Below are positions 37,554-49,953 of a stretch of 64,000 nucleotides of DNA, in pieces. This DNA comes from Rhodospirillales bacterium. GTDB taxonomy: Bacteria > Pseudomonadota > Alphaproteobacteria > Rhodospirillales > Casp-alpha2. The stretch lies in contig JAEPQO010000001.1 in the NCBI GenBank assembly GCA_017640505.1, positions 326,625-390,624 on the forward strand. Direction: 5' to 3'. The notes beneath the pieces were generated by a model. That model was not told where the DNA came from. It searched no databases and saw only the letters and a list, made by a program, of their open reading frames with translations. Position 1 is the stretch's first letter, and each line of letters starts with the position of its first letter. The translations under genes were made by a program, and so were the position numbers.

Positions 37554-37611
37554 GGCCGGAAACTGAAACCTGAATACGGCAGGGGTGTGGCGCCGGCGCC
37601 CTTCCCGGCGC

Positions 37612-40401
37612 TCACTCGGCAGCCTCCGGCTCGCTGCTCCCTGTGCCGCCCGAAATCGCGTCCAGCAACTTGGCCCGGACATCTTCGATCTTGTTCGGCT
37701 GCTCCATCTTCAGACCGAAGATGTCTTTTACATAGAACACGTCGACGACACGCTCGCCGTAGGTCGAGATATGCGCCGACGCGATCTGCAACCCGGCATG
37801 CGTAAGCACGTTCGTAATATCGTGCAGGAACCCCAGCCGGTCGCGGCCATTGACCTCGATCACCGTGTGCGTGCGGCTGGCCTTGTTGTCGATCAGGACG
37901 CGCGGCGGCACCTTGAAAACACTGGTTCGCGACGGCATCGCATTGGCGCGTGCCTCCTTGAGCTCATACGCCGGCGAGGCGAGACCGGACAGCGCACGCT
38001 CGATCCGTTTCCGTATCCGGTCTTTGCGGGCCTCGCCCGAGATGGCTTCCGACTGGCCGTCCTGAACCCAGAACGTGTCCAGCGCCATGCCGTTGTTGAG
38101 CGTAACGATCTTGGCGTCGACGATGTTGATGCTGCCGAGTGACAGCGCGCCGGCGACCTTGGCGAAAAGACCGGGGTGATCGACGGTAAAGACGACGACT
38201 TCCGTTGCGTCGTGTTCCTCGTCCGCGGTGAGCTCGATCCTGAGGTTCTCGTTGTTGACCGCGGCAGCTCGGATCAGTTCGGCATGACGCAACAGCGCGC
38301 CCGTATCGAAGCTCAGCCAATAGGTATCCCGCGCCAGGTCGAGATGCGCGTCAATCCGCTCCGGCGTCCATTCGGCCGACGATTCTGCAAGCGCCGTCGC
38401 CAGCTTTTGCTTCGCCGTCTCGGCGCGCTTGGACACGCGTCCCTGCGGGCTTTCCCCCGACATCAGTTCACGTGCATGCCAATAAAGTTCGCGCAGCAAG
38501 CCCGCTTTCCATGCATTCCAGACATTCGGTCCGACGGCACGGATGTCGGCGACAGTGAGGATGAGCAACAGGCGCAGACGTTCCGGCGACTGCACGATCT
38601 CGACGAAATCCGAGACCGTCTTCGGGTCGTCGATATCGCGTTTGAAGGCAGTGTGGCTCATCAGCAGGTGGTATCGCACCAGCCAGGAGACCGTCTCCGT
38701 TTCCCACTCGCTAAAGCCCATGCGGGGCCCAAGCTTGAGCGCGATGTCGGCGCCCAATTCAGAGTGGTCCCCGCCACGGCCCTTGGCGATGTCGTGCAGC
38801 AGCACCGCGAGGTAAAGCGCGCGCCGGGATTGCACTTCGCTGATCACCGAACACGCGACCGGGTGATCGTCGATCAGGCGCCCCGTCTCGATCCCGTGCA
38901 GAACACCGATGGCACGGATCGTGTGCTCGTCGACCGTATAGACGTGATACATGTCGTACTGCATCTGTGCGACAACACGCCCGAAGTCAGGCACGAACTT
39001 GCCGAACACGCCGGCCTCGTTCATGCGCATCAGTGTCTTGTCCGGATCCGGGCCGGTCAGGATGTTGACGAAAATCTCATTGGCATCCGGATCGTTCTGC
39101 ACTTTCCGGGTGAGCCGTTTCAGGTTCTTGGTGACGAGCCGCAGCGTACTCGGGTGCACATCGAAACCGTGCTTCTGCGCCTGATAGAACAGGTCGAGAA
39201 GCTTCTTGGGGTCTTTTGCGAAGACATCGTCCTCTGCAGCAAGCAACCGGTCGCCATCGACGGTGAAACCATCGATCTTGGGACCGCCCTTGCCGAACCT
39301 GGGCAGCCTGAAGCGCTGGCGCTTCTTCTTGTGCTGTTCCTCCAGCGCCGCACAGATGATGCGGGTCAGATCGCCGACGTCCTTGGCGATCAGGAAGTAA
39401 TGCTTCATGAACCGCTCAACGCCGCTCAGTCCCGCATGGTCCGTATAGCCCATGCGCTCGCCGATGTCGGTCTGCACGTTAAAGGTGAGCCGTTCCTCGG
39501 GCCGATCTGCGAGGTAATGCAGATGGCACCGCACGGTCCACAGGAATTCCTGGGCTTTTTCAAACCGTCGGGCGTCGTCGGCCGTCAGAATCCCCTCTTG
39601 TTTCAGATCCGAAATCGTTTCGATATTGTACAGATATTTCGCGATCCACATCAGAGTCTGCAGATCCCTGAGCCCGCCCTTGCCGTCCTTGATATTCGGT
39701 TCGAGGACGTAACGGGTATCGCCCATGCGGGCGTGGCGGTCATCACGTTCCGCCAGCTTGGCTTCGACAAACGACATGCCGGTATCACTGACGACATCGT
39801 CGCGGAACAGCTTCTTGAATTTCTGGTACTGCGCCTCGTTCCCGGTCAGCAGTCGCGATTCCAGCAGGCTGGTGCGGATCGTGATGTCCTCCTTGGAAAG
39901 CCGCACGGCTTCCTCGGCGGAGCGTGTCGCATGGCCGACCTTCAGGCCCAGGTCCCAGAGCGTATAAAGCACGTATTCGACCACCTGCTCAGTCTGCGGG
40001 GTCAGCTTGTACGGCAAAAGGAACATCAGATCGATATCGGAATGAGGTGCCAGCTCAGCGCGCCCGTAGCCGCCCGTTGCCAGGACCGACATGGTATCCG
40101 ACGAAATTCCCGCACCCTGGGGATAGACGTACTCGGTCGCCACCTCGAACACGACGCGTACCAGTTGATCCACAAGGTATGCACCCGCATGGACTGTTTC
40201 GCTCCCGGAATGCTCCCCGGTTTCAAAGCGTCTGCGCACTTCGTTACGGCCCTGTTCAAGCGCGTCGCGATAGATTGCGAACACCTCCCCCCGGGAGTCC
40301 GGCGTATAGCCCGACCAGCTCAGCAGTTCTTCCAAACGGGTCAGAATCGCCTTGCGGTCGATGATCGTGCGCGGCTTCGTGATTTTGCTGATGGCGTTCA
40401 T
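37612..40401 (-). CDS. glnD: Bifunctional PII uridylyltransferase/uridylyl-removing enzyme
   Basis: A 929-residue nitrogen sensor. The domains are a nucleotidyltransferase (GGYGRAELAPHSDIDLMFLL, near residue 110), a GlnD linker, an HD hydrolase (LLHDIAKGRGGDHSELG, near 530) and two C-terminal ACT domains (FTVDHPGLFAKVAGALSLG and VNGRDRLGFLHDITNVLTHA) that sense glutamine. It uridylylates PII at low glutamine and de-uridylylates it at high glutamine. The ATG at 40401 was chosen over a TTG two codons earlier. It lies between mutS and murJ. Confidence 0.96.
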   Translation of the reverse strand: MNAISKITKPRTIIDRKAILTRLEELLSWSGYTPDSRGEVFAIYRDALEQGRNEVRRRFETGEHSGSETVHAGAYLVDQLVRVVFEVATEYVYPQGAGISSDTMSVLATGGYGRAELAPHSDIDLMFLLPYKLTPQTEQVVEYVLYTLWDLGLKVGHATRSAEEAVRLSKEDITIRTSLLESRLLTGNEAQYQKFKKLFRDDVVSDTGMSFVEAKLAERDDRHARMGDTRYVLEPNIKDGKGGLRDLQTLMWIAKYLYNIETISDLKQEGILTADDARRFEKAQEFLWTVRCHLHYLADRPEERLTFNVQTDIGERMGYTDHAGLSGVERFMKHYFLIAKDVGDLTRIICAALEEQHKKKRQRFRLPRFGKGGPKIDGFTVDGDRLLAAEDDVFAKDPKKLLDLFYQAQKHGFDVHPSTLRLVTKNLKRLTRKVQNDPDANEIFVNILTGPDPDKTLMRMNEAGVFGKFVPDFGRVVAQMQYDMYHVYTVDEHTIRAIGVLHGIETGRLIDDHPVACSVISEVQSRRALYLAVLLHDIAKGRGGDHSELGADIALKLGPRMGFSEWETETVSWLVRYHLLMSHTAFKRDIDDPKTVSDFVEIVQSPERLRLLLILTVADIRAVGPNVWNAWKAGLLRELYWHARELMSGESPQGRVSKRAETAKQKLATALAESSAEWTPERIDAHLDLARDTYWLSFDTGALLRHAELIRAAAVNNENLRIELTADEEHDATEVVVFTVDHPGLFAKVAGALSLGSINIVDAKIVTLNNGMALDTFWVQDGQSEAISGEARKDRIRKRIERALSGLASPAYELKEARANAMPSRTSVFKVPPRVLIDNKASRTHTVIEVNGRDRLGFLHDITNVLTHAGLQIASAHISTYGERVVDVFYVKDIFGLKMEQPNKIEDVRAKLLDAISGGTGSSEPEAAE

Positions 40402-40455
40402 GAGCAAACCACCAAAACCAGGTCTTCCGAGGGCGTGAACATTAAACTCATCAAC

Positions 40456-43188
40456 TTAATCATGATCATCTAGAGATAATGATTTGAGCCTATAAAGCTC
40501 TTCAAGTGCCTGTAGCGGGGTCAAGGAATCTGGATTGATCTTATTCACAGCATCTTGAAGGCGGCTATCTCGCTTAGGTGCAGCAGACTGCGCTTGTATA
40601 GCAGAAAATAGCGGGAGGTCGTCTCCAAGCGCCCCCGGACCCTTTGTTTTCTCGCTTTCCAGCCGTTCCAGGATCATTTCCGCCCGCTCCACAAGGCTCG
40701 GTGGCAACCCCGCCAACTGCCCCACATGGATACCGTAAGACCGATCTGCAACCCCGGCCGCCACTTCGTGCAGGAACACCACGTCGCCTTTCCACTCCTT
40801 GACGCGCATAGTGTAACATTTGAGGTTCGAAAGCCGCGACGCCAATTCGGTCAACTCGTGATAATGGGTCGCGAAAAGCCCCCGGCAACGATTCACCTCG
40901 TGCAGATGCTCGACCACCGCCCATGCAATCGAGAGGCCGTCGAATGTCGCCGTGCCACGGCCGATTTCATCCAGGATGACGAGTGCACGCGGCCCCGCCT
41001 GGTGCAGGATCGCTGCCGTTTCGACCATCTCGACCATGAACGTGGAACGGCCGCGCGCGAGGTCGTCGGCGGCGCCGACACGCGAGAACAACCGGTCGAC
41101 GATGCCGATGTGCGCCGATTTCGCCGGCACATACAGCCCGGCCTGTGCCAGCACCGCGATCAATGCGTTCTGACGCAAGAACGTGCTCTTACCGGCCATG
41201 TTGGGACCTGTCAGCAGCCAAAGCTTGGCACCGGCGGCCCGGTCGTCGCCGGGCTCCAACGTGCAGTCATTGGCCACAAAGGCGACATCGCCCGCTTTGG
41301 CGAGCGCCAGCTCTACCACCGGATGACGGCCACCGACGATCGTGAATGCTTCGCTGTCATCCACGACAGGGCGCACGAAACCGTCGCCAAGCGCGAGTTC
41401 CGCCGTGGCGGACGCCACGTCGAGCGCCGCCAGGGCCGACGCCGTCTTATCGATCGCGTCACCGCTTTCGTGGGTCCGGTCCACGAGGCCGGCAAAGATC
41501 TCGAGTTCCAACGCCAGCGACCGTTCGCCCGCGCGCGCGATCTCGGCCTCGAGCTCGTTGAGCTCAACCGTTGTATAACGCACGGCGTTGGCCATGGTCT
41601 GGCGGTGAATGAACGGGCTGTCGGTCCCGCCTGGGATCTGATCTGCCTGCTTCGCCGTCACTTCGATGAAGTAACCGAGCACGTTGTTATGCCGGATCTT
41701 TAACGCGGCGACGCCGGTTTCGTCGGCGTAACGTTTTTGCAGCGCCGCGATCAGACGGCGGCTTTCATCACGCATTTCGACCAGTTCGTCGAGACGCGCA
41801 TGATAGCCCTTGCGCACGAAACCGCCATCGGCGGTGCCCATCGGCGGCTCATCCACCAGCGCGCGGCCAAGTTCCTCGACAAGATCGTCGTGACCGCCCA
41901 GCGCTTCGACCAGGCCGGGCAGGTCAGCCGCTGTCTGCAACGTGCTCACACCCTGTAGATCGCGCCGTATATCAGCTGCCGCGCGCAGACCTGCGCGAAT
42001 TGCCGCCACATCGCGCGGCCCGCCGCGGCCGATCGTAAGGCGGCTCAGCGCCCGCGCGATTTCCGGCACAGCCTTCAACTTTTCGCGCAGCCCGTCGCGG
42101 GTGCGACTATCGGCATGGAACACCTCGGCAAGATCAAGGCGTGCCGCGATCTCACCAGGCGTTGTCAGCGGCGCCGCGATCCTGGCCGCCAAAAGGCGCG
42201 CGCCGCCGCCGGTCACCGTGCGATCGACCGCATGCAGCAGGCTGCCCGCCCGTTCGCCCGTCATAGTCTGGGTCAGTTCCAAATTACGGCGCGTCGCCGC
42301 ATCGATCTCCATAACCGCGCCCTGCTCGATGCGTGCCGGCGGACGCAGGCGAGGCAGCTTACCTTTCTGCGTCAGTTCCACGTAATCGACGATGGCGCCC
42401 GCAGCGGCAACCTCGGCCCGGCCGAACGCGCCGAACGCATCCAGCGTCTTCACGCCGAACAGTGCGAGCAAGCGGCGCTTGCCGTTTTCACTGTCGAACC
42501 GCGCGGCGGGCAGGGGTGTCAGGCGGTCGGCAACATCGAACCAGGTCTGTTCCGGCAGCGCGTCGCCCAGAAGATTGTCGGCGACGATCACCTCGCCGGG
42601 ATCGAGGCGTGCCAGGATCGCTGCGATATCCCCCGCCGACGCGGTCTGCGTCCGGAAATCCCCGGTCGAAATGTCGAGCCACGCCAACGCGAAGTCGGCT
42701 TGCGCCCGCGCCACGCACGCCAGATAGTTATGACGGCGCGACTCCAACAGGACATCCTCGGTGATCGTGCCGGGGGTGACCACACGGACCACATCGCGTT
42801 TAACAACGGCCTTGGACCCGCGCTTCTTGGCTTCCGCCGGGTCTTCTGTCTGCTCGCAGATCGCCACCCGGAAGCCCTTCCGGATCAGACGGTTCAGATA
42901 CGTCTCGTGGCTGTGCACCGGCACACCGCACATCGGGATATCCTCGCCCAGGTGTTTGCCACGCTTCGTCAGCGCAATATCCAACGCGCCGGCGGCGGCC
43001 ACGGCATCATCAAAAAAGAGCTCGTAGAAATCCCCCATCCGGTAAAACAACATATCGCCCGGATGTTCGCGCTTGATCTGCAGGTACTGCGCCATCATCG
43101 GCGTCACCGCGCCGCCGCCCGAAGATGTTTCCGACACCTTGGGGTCCGGCTCGGCGGTTTCGATATCGGCGTGGCTGTCGTCGTTCAT
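40456..43188 (-). CDS. mutS: DNA mismatch repair protein MutS
   Basis: A 910-residue mismatch-recognition ATPase. The mismatch-binding F-x-E is in [15 protein letters not shown], the Walker A motif is [20 protein letters not shown] and the Walker B motif is [16 protein letters not shown]-terminal helix-turn-helix-type dimerisation tail ends in [17 protein letters not shown]. The first ATG option with family support is [10 protein letters not shown] (43188); one at 43227 is possible. The last ~50 codons use more AT-rich codons (CTA, ATA, TTA) than the rest. It lies 54 bases upstream of glnD. Confidence 0.95.
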   Translation of the reverse strand: MNDDSHADIETAEPDPKVSETSSGGGAVTPMMAQYLQIKREHPGDMLFYRMGDFYELFFDDAVAAAGALDIALTKRGKHLGEDIPMCGVPVHSHETYLNRLIRKGFRVAICEQTEDPAEAKKRGSKAVVKRDVVRVVTPGTITEDVLLESRRHNYLACVARAQADFALAWLDISTGDFRTQTASAGDIAAILARLDPGEVIVADNLLGDALPEQTWFDVADRLTPLPAARFDSENGKRRLLALFGVKTLDAFGAFGRAEVAAAGAIVDYVELTQKGKLPRLRPPARIEQGAVMEIDAATRRNLELTQTMTGERAGSLLHAVDRTVTGGGARLLAARIAAPLTTPGEIAARLDLAEVFHADSRTRDGLREKLKAVPEIARALSRLTIGRGGPRDVAAIRAGLRAAADIRRDLQGVSTLQTAADLPGLVEALGGHDDLVEELGRALVDEPPMGTADGGFVRKGYHARLDELVEMRDESRRLIAALQKRYADETGVAALKIRHNNVLGYFIEVTAKQADQIPGGTDSPFIHRQTMANAVRYTTVELNELEAEIARAGERSLALELEIFAGLVDRTHESGDAIDKTASALAALDVASATAELALGDGFVRPVVDDSEAFTIVGGRHPVVELALAKAGDVAFVANDCTLEPGDDRAAGAKLWLLTGPNMAGKSTFLRQNALIAVLAQAGLYVPAKSAHIGIVDRLFSRVGAADDLARGRSTFMVEMVETAAILHQAGPRALVILDEIGRGTATFDGLSIAWAVVEHLHEVNRCRGLFATHYHELTELASRLSNLKCYTMRVKEWKGDVVFLHEVAAGVADRSYGIHVGQLAGLPPSLVERAEMILERLESEKTKGPGALGDDLPLFSAIQAQSAAPKRDSRLQDAVNKINPDSLTPLQALEELYRLKSLSLDDHD

Positions 43189-43362
43189 CGGTTTCTCGGC
43201 GGTGTCGAATCGCTCGGACCATAACATACGTGAGGCCCCTGACACACGCGCCGTTGCACTTTTTGTAAGGGGTGGCAAAATGGGGGTTCGGGCCTGAACC
43301 AACGCTTACGGCGTGCCCGGCAATGAACAATAAACAAGACGCTAATTCCTGGGAGATACATC
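43189..43362. other. Divergent upstream region of mutS and maeB
   Basis: 174 bases between two divergent genes. On the plus strand TTGCAC (near 43253) with a 17-base spacer leads only to a poor -10 box (AAAATG). No strong promoter, palindrome or small gene was recognised. Confidence 0.35.
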
Positions 43363-45623
<2,261 letters not shown>

Positions 45624-45627
<4 letters not shown>

Positions 45628-46184
45628 TCCTCGGCAGGCGTCGTTTCCGCGACTTCGGCATCCTTCGCACGCTGCATCGCCTCGCGGATCAGCTCGAGCG
45701 CTTCCTCGGCCTCGCCCCAGCGCTTGACCTTGACCCACTTGTTGGGTTCAAGATCCTTGTAGTGCTCGAAGAAGTGCTGGATCTGGCTGATCTGCACTGG
45801 GCGGATGTCACGGTATGAGCTGATATCGCCGTAGAACGGGTGCAGGTCGTCGACCGGCACGCACAAAAGCTTCTCGTCGATACCGCTTTCGTCTTCCATG
45901 ATCAGCGCACCGATCGGACGACACTTGATGACGCAACCCGGGATCACCGGCATCTGGCCAAGTACCGCCGCGTCGATGGGATCACCATCGTCGGACAGTG
46001 TGTGCGGAATGAAACCGTAGTTGATGGGGTAGTACATCGCAGTGTGCAGGAAGCGGTCGACGAAGATCGCACCGGATTTCTTGTCGACTTCGTATTTGAC
46101 CGGATTGCCGCCAAGCGGGATTTCGATCAGAACGTTGACTTCATAGGGCGGGTTATCGCCGACGGGCACCAGATCCATATTCAT
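45624..46184 (-). CDS. ppa: Inorganic pyrophosphatase (family I)
   Basis: A 186-residue soluble pyrophosphatase. It carries VLIEIPLGGNPVKYEVDKKSG, YPINYGFIPHTLSDDGDPIDA (the DxDPxD metal site) and HFFEHYKDLEPNKWVKVKRWG. The start ATG at 46184 follows GAGGAA; a second ATG two codons on is possible. It converges on maeB with stop codons overlapping (TTAG shared), so the two transcripts are antisense at their ends. Confidence 0.96.
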
Positions 46185-46314
46185 AATGGGTTCCTCGATA
46201 AATCTGTAAACAAGCCCTCCCAAGCGGGCGCACCATATACATTCCCGGGCGGCGGCTCCACATCTTTTATGAGAGCTGCTAGTCTGTCTGCTTCAAACGA
46301 GAGGTTTCACCACT

Positions 46315-47601
46315 TTGCGGCTTAGGTTTGTTCATGCGCTGGCGGATCGCCTGCCATTTTATTACGGCTGGATCATCCTTGCCGCCGTGTGTGCGGCGTC
46401 TTTTTCAAGACAGGGGCCGGCTGTCGCCACGCTCTCGATTTTCATCGAGCCGATGACATCCGAGTTCGGCTGGTCGCGGACGGAGATTTCCGGCGCGGTG
46501 TCGCTGGGCGGCGTGCTGGGCGCCGTCGCGGCGCCGCTAATCGGACCGTTTCTGGATCGAAACGGTGCCCGAACGATTCTTTGCTTCGCCGTGCTGACGA
46601 CCGGAATCCCGCTGCTGTGCCTGTCGGCGGTCAACGCATTGCCGGTGTTCTACGCCTTTTACTGTGTGGCGCGGATGAACTTCACCGGACCTTATGATAT
46701 CGGCATATACGGTTCCATCGTGAACTGGTTTCACCGGAAACGCTCGTTCGCGACGTCGATCACCACGCTTGCGCTGATGTCGGGGCTTGTTGCCATGCCG
46801 TTGATTGCCCATGTCGCCATGCAGGCCGGTGGCTGGCGGAGTGCCTGGATCGCCGTCGGCACAACCGTTCTCGTCGTCGGGTTCATACCGGCGTGGCTGT
46901 TCCTGGTGCGCCGCCCGGAAGATCTCGGTCTCGAAATCGATGGAGATTCGATCACGAAACAAAATCCTTCTGCCGGCGAAACATCGCCGGACACGAAGAC
47001 AACGGCAGCCGAGCCTGTTTTCACCCGTGCTGAAGCCATCCGGACACCCGCATTCTGGCTGCTCAGCGCGTTCAGTCTTCTGGTCTGGCCGATCCAGGCC
47101 GGTGTCAGCCTGCACCAGGCGCCGCTACTGCTCGAACGCGGACTGGATGCGACGGTCGCCGCGACCGCCGTCAGCACCTTTTCATTCACGTCCGCGATCG
47201 TCGGATTCGCGTACGGGTTTTGGCCGAAACGAATCCCGCTCCGGTTTGCCATGGTCCTGATCGGTGTGTCGCTGGGCGCGGCCGCCCTGGCCATGAACGC
47301 GGTCGAAACCGCACCGATGGCGTATGGCGCGGCCGTGCTGTTCGGCTTTGGGATCGGCGGCCTGTTAACGACGGTGCCAATCGCCTGGGCGGATTTCTTC
47401 GGTAGGCGGAGTTACGGTGCCATTCGCGGTGTCGCACTGACCATACAGGTGGCGAGCCAGGCGGCGGGGCCGCTGATCGCGGGCGCGTTGCGCGACGTCA
47501 CCGGCACATATGACGCCGCGCTGCTTACGTTCGCCGTGTTCGGCTTCGCTGCCGCCTTCATCGCACTCCTTGCCAAGCCACCACGGGCAACCGGCCCATG
47601 A
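46315..47601 (+). CDS. MFS transporter
   Basis: A 428-residue major facilitator protein with twelve predicted helices and a central cytoplasmic loop of about 45 residues (RRPEDLGLEIDGDS to TKTTAAEP). The loop 2-3 motif reads GPFLDRNGARTIL, matching the MFS A-motif. The substrate is unknown; the overall pattern (YGWIILAAVCAASFSRQGP at the start) resembles monocarboxylate-type or oxalate/formate-like MFS members. The start codon is TTG with GAGAGG nine bases upstream. It is divergent from ppa. Confidence 0.82.
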   Translation: MRLRFVHALADRLPFYYGWIILAAVCAASFSRQGPAVATLSIFIEPMTSEFGWSRTEISGAVSLGGVLGAVAAPLIGPFLDRNGARTILCFAVLTTGIPLLCLSAVNALPVFYAFYCVARMNFTGPYDIGIYGSIVNWFHRKRSFATSITTLALMSGLVAMPLIAHVAMQAGGWRSAWIAVGTTVLVVGFIPAWLFLVRRPEDLGLEIDGDSITKQNPSAGETSPDTKTTAAEPVFTRAEAIRTPAFWLLSAFSLLVWPIQAGVSLHQAPLLLERGLDATVAATAVSTFSFTSAIVGFAYGFWPKRIPLRFAMVLIGVSLGAAALAMNAVETAPMAYGAAVLFGFGIGGLLTTVPIAWADFFGRRSYGAIRGVALTIQVASQAAGPLIAGALRDVTGTYDAALLTFAVFGFAAAFIALLAKPPRATGP

Positions 47602-47659
47602 TCCTTTCGCTCTACAATCCCAGCGGAACGTGCTACCCGGAAACGGGGGTGCTTCGTTC

Positions 47660-48682
47660 ATGACAAAGTCCACCGGCGAGATCAAAAGCGTGCTGGTTCA
47701 CGTCGGCCTGGACCGGCTTGGCGACGGCCTGTTGAAGCTGCCGTTCATGCGCGGCCTCAAGACCGCGTTCCCAGACGTCCATGTCACGTGGTTCGCAGGC
47801 AAAGAGACGACGGTCTATGCCCGAAGCCTCAAGCCGCTGGCGCAAGGGCTGGTCGACGAGGTCATCGAGTACGGCGGGATCGGCGACAGCCCGAAAGAGC
47901 TGTTCGGTCCGCGCCCGCTGAAAGACCGGCATTTCGACCTTGTCATCGACACGCAACGGAATTTCTGGATCGCGCTCGGCGTCAGGCGAATCCGGCACCG
48001 GCAGTTCGTTTCGCCGGCGGCCAGGTTCTTGCTGTCGACCTCAAAGCCGAAACGCGGCTACAAATTTCCGAAGGCCATGCAACGGCAATTGCTCGACCTG
48101 CTCGAGATCGCTTCCAATAGAACGTTCGAAACACCGGCGGTGCTCGCCCTCGATATTCCTTCCAAATATAGGGACGCCGCACAAAGACTGCTGCCTGTCG
48201 GCACTCGTTACGCTGCCTTTGCACCCGGCTCCGGCGGCAGGCCGAAGTGCTGGCCGCTCGACCGGTTTATCGACGTCGCAAAAGCCGCTGGCGACGCGGG
48301 AGTCACGCCGGTGTTTCTGATCGGCCCACAGGAAGAAGAGTGGATCAATACCATCCGCAACAAATTGCCGAGCGCGCTGCTGCCATTGCAAGCGGAAGAG
48401 GGCAGGGCGTTCAACTACGATCCGATGCTGTCGATCGCACTCGGCGAACGGCTTGCAGCCGCACTTTCAAATGATTCCGGTATTGCGCACATGCTCGCCG
48501 TTGCGGGCACGCCGCTCGTCGTCATGTACGGGCCGACGGTCTACGAGAAGTTCCCACCAATGAGCAACGACGTCACCGTGATCCGCGCCGAGACCTTCGG
48601 GTCCAGGGAGATGAGCGCGATCCCCGTCGACGCCGTCAGGGACGCGCTTCTTGCGCAACTGGCAAAGGCACCCGCTTCATAA
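47660..48682 (+). CDS. Glycosyltransferase family 9 (heptosyltransferase-like)
   Basis: A 340-residue GT-B enzyme of the ADP-heptose:LPS heptosyltransferase family. It has VLVHVGLDRLGDGLLKLPFM with the DxLGD donor-side motif, AAFAPGSGGRPKCWPLDRFI, and ALSNDSGIAHMLAVAGTPLVVMYGPT at the acceptor/nucleotide site. A role in LPS core assembly on the cytoplasmic face is likely, but acceptor and sugar are not determined. The 3' end overlaps the convergent AmpG-like gene by 47 bases. Confidence 0.85.
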   Translation: MTKSTGEIKSVLVHVGLDRLGDGLLKLPFMRGLKTAFPDVHVTWFAGKETTVYARSLKPLAQGLVDEVIEYGGIGDSPKELFGPRPLKDRHFDLVIDTQRNFWIALGVRRIRHRQFVSPAARFLLSTSKPKRGYKFPKAMQRQLLDLLEIASNRTFETPAVLALDIPSKYRDAAQRLLPVGTRYAAFAPGSGGRPKCWPLDRFIDVAKAAGDAGVTPVFLIGPQEEEWINTIRNKLPSALLPLQAEEGRAFNYDPMLSIALGERLAAALSNDSGIAHMLAVAGTPLVVMYGPTVYEKFPPMSNDVTVIRAETFGSREMSAIPVDAVRDALLAQLAKAPAS

Positions 48683-49946
48683 GCCAGAGCAGCAGCAGCA
48701 GACCCGGGATCGCCGCCAGTCCGGTCAGCAGGAAATACGACACCCAGTCGATCTGATCGGCGAGCCAACCGCCGCCGGATGCAAACACCGTACGCGTGAA
48801 AGCCATCAATGATGAAAGCAGGGCGAACTGCGTCGCCGTGTAGGCGACGTTGCAAAGCCCGGACAGGTAGGCAACGAAGGCGATGGTCCCGATCCCGCCC
48901 GTCAGGTTCTCGATGCCGATTGTGACAAATAGCATCGGCAGTTCGGGTCCGATCCATGCCTGCAGCGCAAATACGCCGTTCGATGCCGCCTGCAGGATAC
49001 CGCCGAACATCAGGGCCTTCAGCGTCCCGTAGCGGGCCACGAACGTGCCGCCGATGATCCCGCCGATGATCGTCGCCGCGAGGCCGAAGCCCTTGGTCAC
49101 GAGCCCGATCTCGGTCTTTGAGAAACCGATGGCGAGATAGAACGGGTTGGCCATGACGCCAAGCAGCGCATCGCCGTATTTGTAAAGTGCGATAAACAAC
49201 AGGATCACGATCCAGTGCGGCCGTGACATGAACTCGGCAAAAGGCATCCAGACCGCACGCCGCAGGGTCGCGGCAACCTTCTCGATCTTGGACGGGCCCG
49301 CAGTCTGCCGGGGCTCGTCCGGGTGCGCAGGCTCTGTCCCCAGTAAAGTTGCAATGATGCCGATGGCGACCATGCCCGACATCACGGCATACGCTGAGAA
49401 CCAGCCGGCCTGATCGGCAATGACCAGCGCACCGGCGCCCGAAACAAACGTCGCGATGCGGTAGCCGACGACGTAATTGGATGCACCGGCACCCATCTTC
49501 TCCTCATCGAGAATTTCAATCCGGTAGGCATCGACGACGATGTCCTGCGTCGCCGACGCGAAGGCCAGCACCACGGCCCAGAGCGCAGTCCATGCAAGAT
49601 CATCCGCCGGATCCGTTGTACCGAGCATGAGGATCGCCGCCATGATGCTCAGTTGAGACAACAGCAGCCAGCTTCGCCGCTGACCGAGCAGGGGTGTCAG
49701 GACCGGCAACGGACAGCGGTCGACCAAGGGCGCCCATACGAATTTGAGGGCATAGGCACTCGATGCAATCGAGAACCAGCCGATCACCGTCAGCGACACG
49801 CCCTCGTCGTGCAGCCACGCAGAGAGCGTCCCATAGACGAGCAGCAGGGGCAGGCCACAGGAGAATCCGAGCAGCAGGATCAGGAAAACGCGGAATTCGA
49901 GATAGACGGCAGCCGCTTCTAGCCAGCCCCGGACACGCGACGGCAT
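48636..49946 (-). CDS. AmpG-like muropeptide/MFS permease
   Basis: A 436-residue twelve-helix MFS protein. The first helix segment LEFRVFLILLLGFSCGLPLLLVYGTLSAWL, then SSAYALKFVWAPLVDRCPLP and AFASATQDIVVDAYRIEIL, match AmpG, the importer of anhydro-muropeptides for cell-wall recycling. ENLTGGIGTIAFVAYLSGLC is also AmpG-like. The start ATG (49946) lies seven bases past the upstream GT9 gene, so they are probably co-transcribed. The C-terminal 16 codons overlap the opposing GT9 gene. Confidence 0.83.
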   Translation of the reverse strand: MPSRVRGWLEAAAVYLEFRVFLILLLGFSCGLPLLLVYGTLSAWLHDEGVSLTVIGWFSIASSAYALKFVWAPLVDRCPLPVLTPLLGQRRSWLLLSQLSIMAAILMLGTTDPADDLAWTALWAVVLAFASATQDIVVDAYRIEILDEEKMGAGASNYVVGYRIATFVSGAGALVIADQAGWFSAYAVMSGMVAIGIIATLLGTEPAHPDEPRQTAGPSKIEKVAATLRRAVWMPFAEFMSRPHWIVILLFIALYKYGDALLGVMANPFYLAIGFSKTEIGLVTKGFGLAATIIGGIIGGTFVARYGTLKALMFGGILQAASNGVFALQAWIGPELPMLFVTIGIENLTGGIGTIAFVAYLSGLCNVAYTATQFALLSSLMAFTRTVFASGGGWLADQIDWVSYFLLTGLAAIPGLLLLLWLMKRVPLPVAQEARP

Positions 49947-49953
49947 CGCCTGA

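Noticed and set aside
38176-40473. 765-codon open frame antisense to glnD
   Set aside because: It mirrors the codon pattern of glnD in a GC-rich genome, has no recognisable motif, and glnD itself is fully supported by domains.
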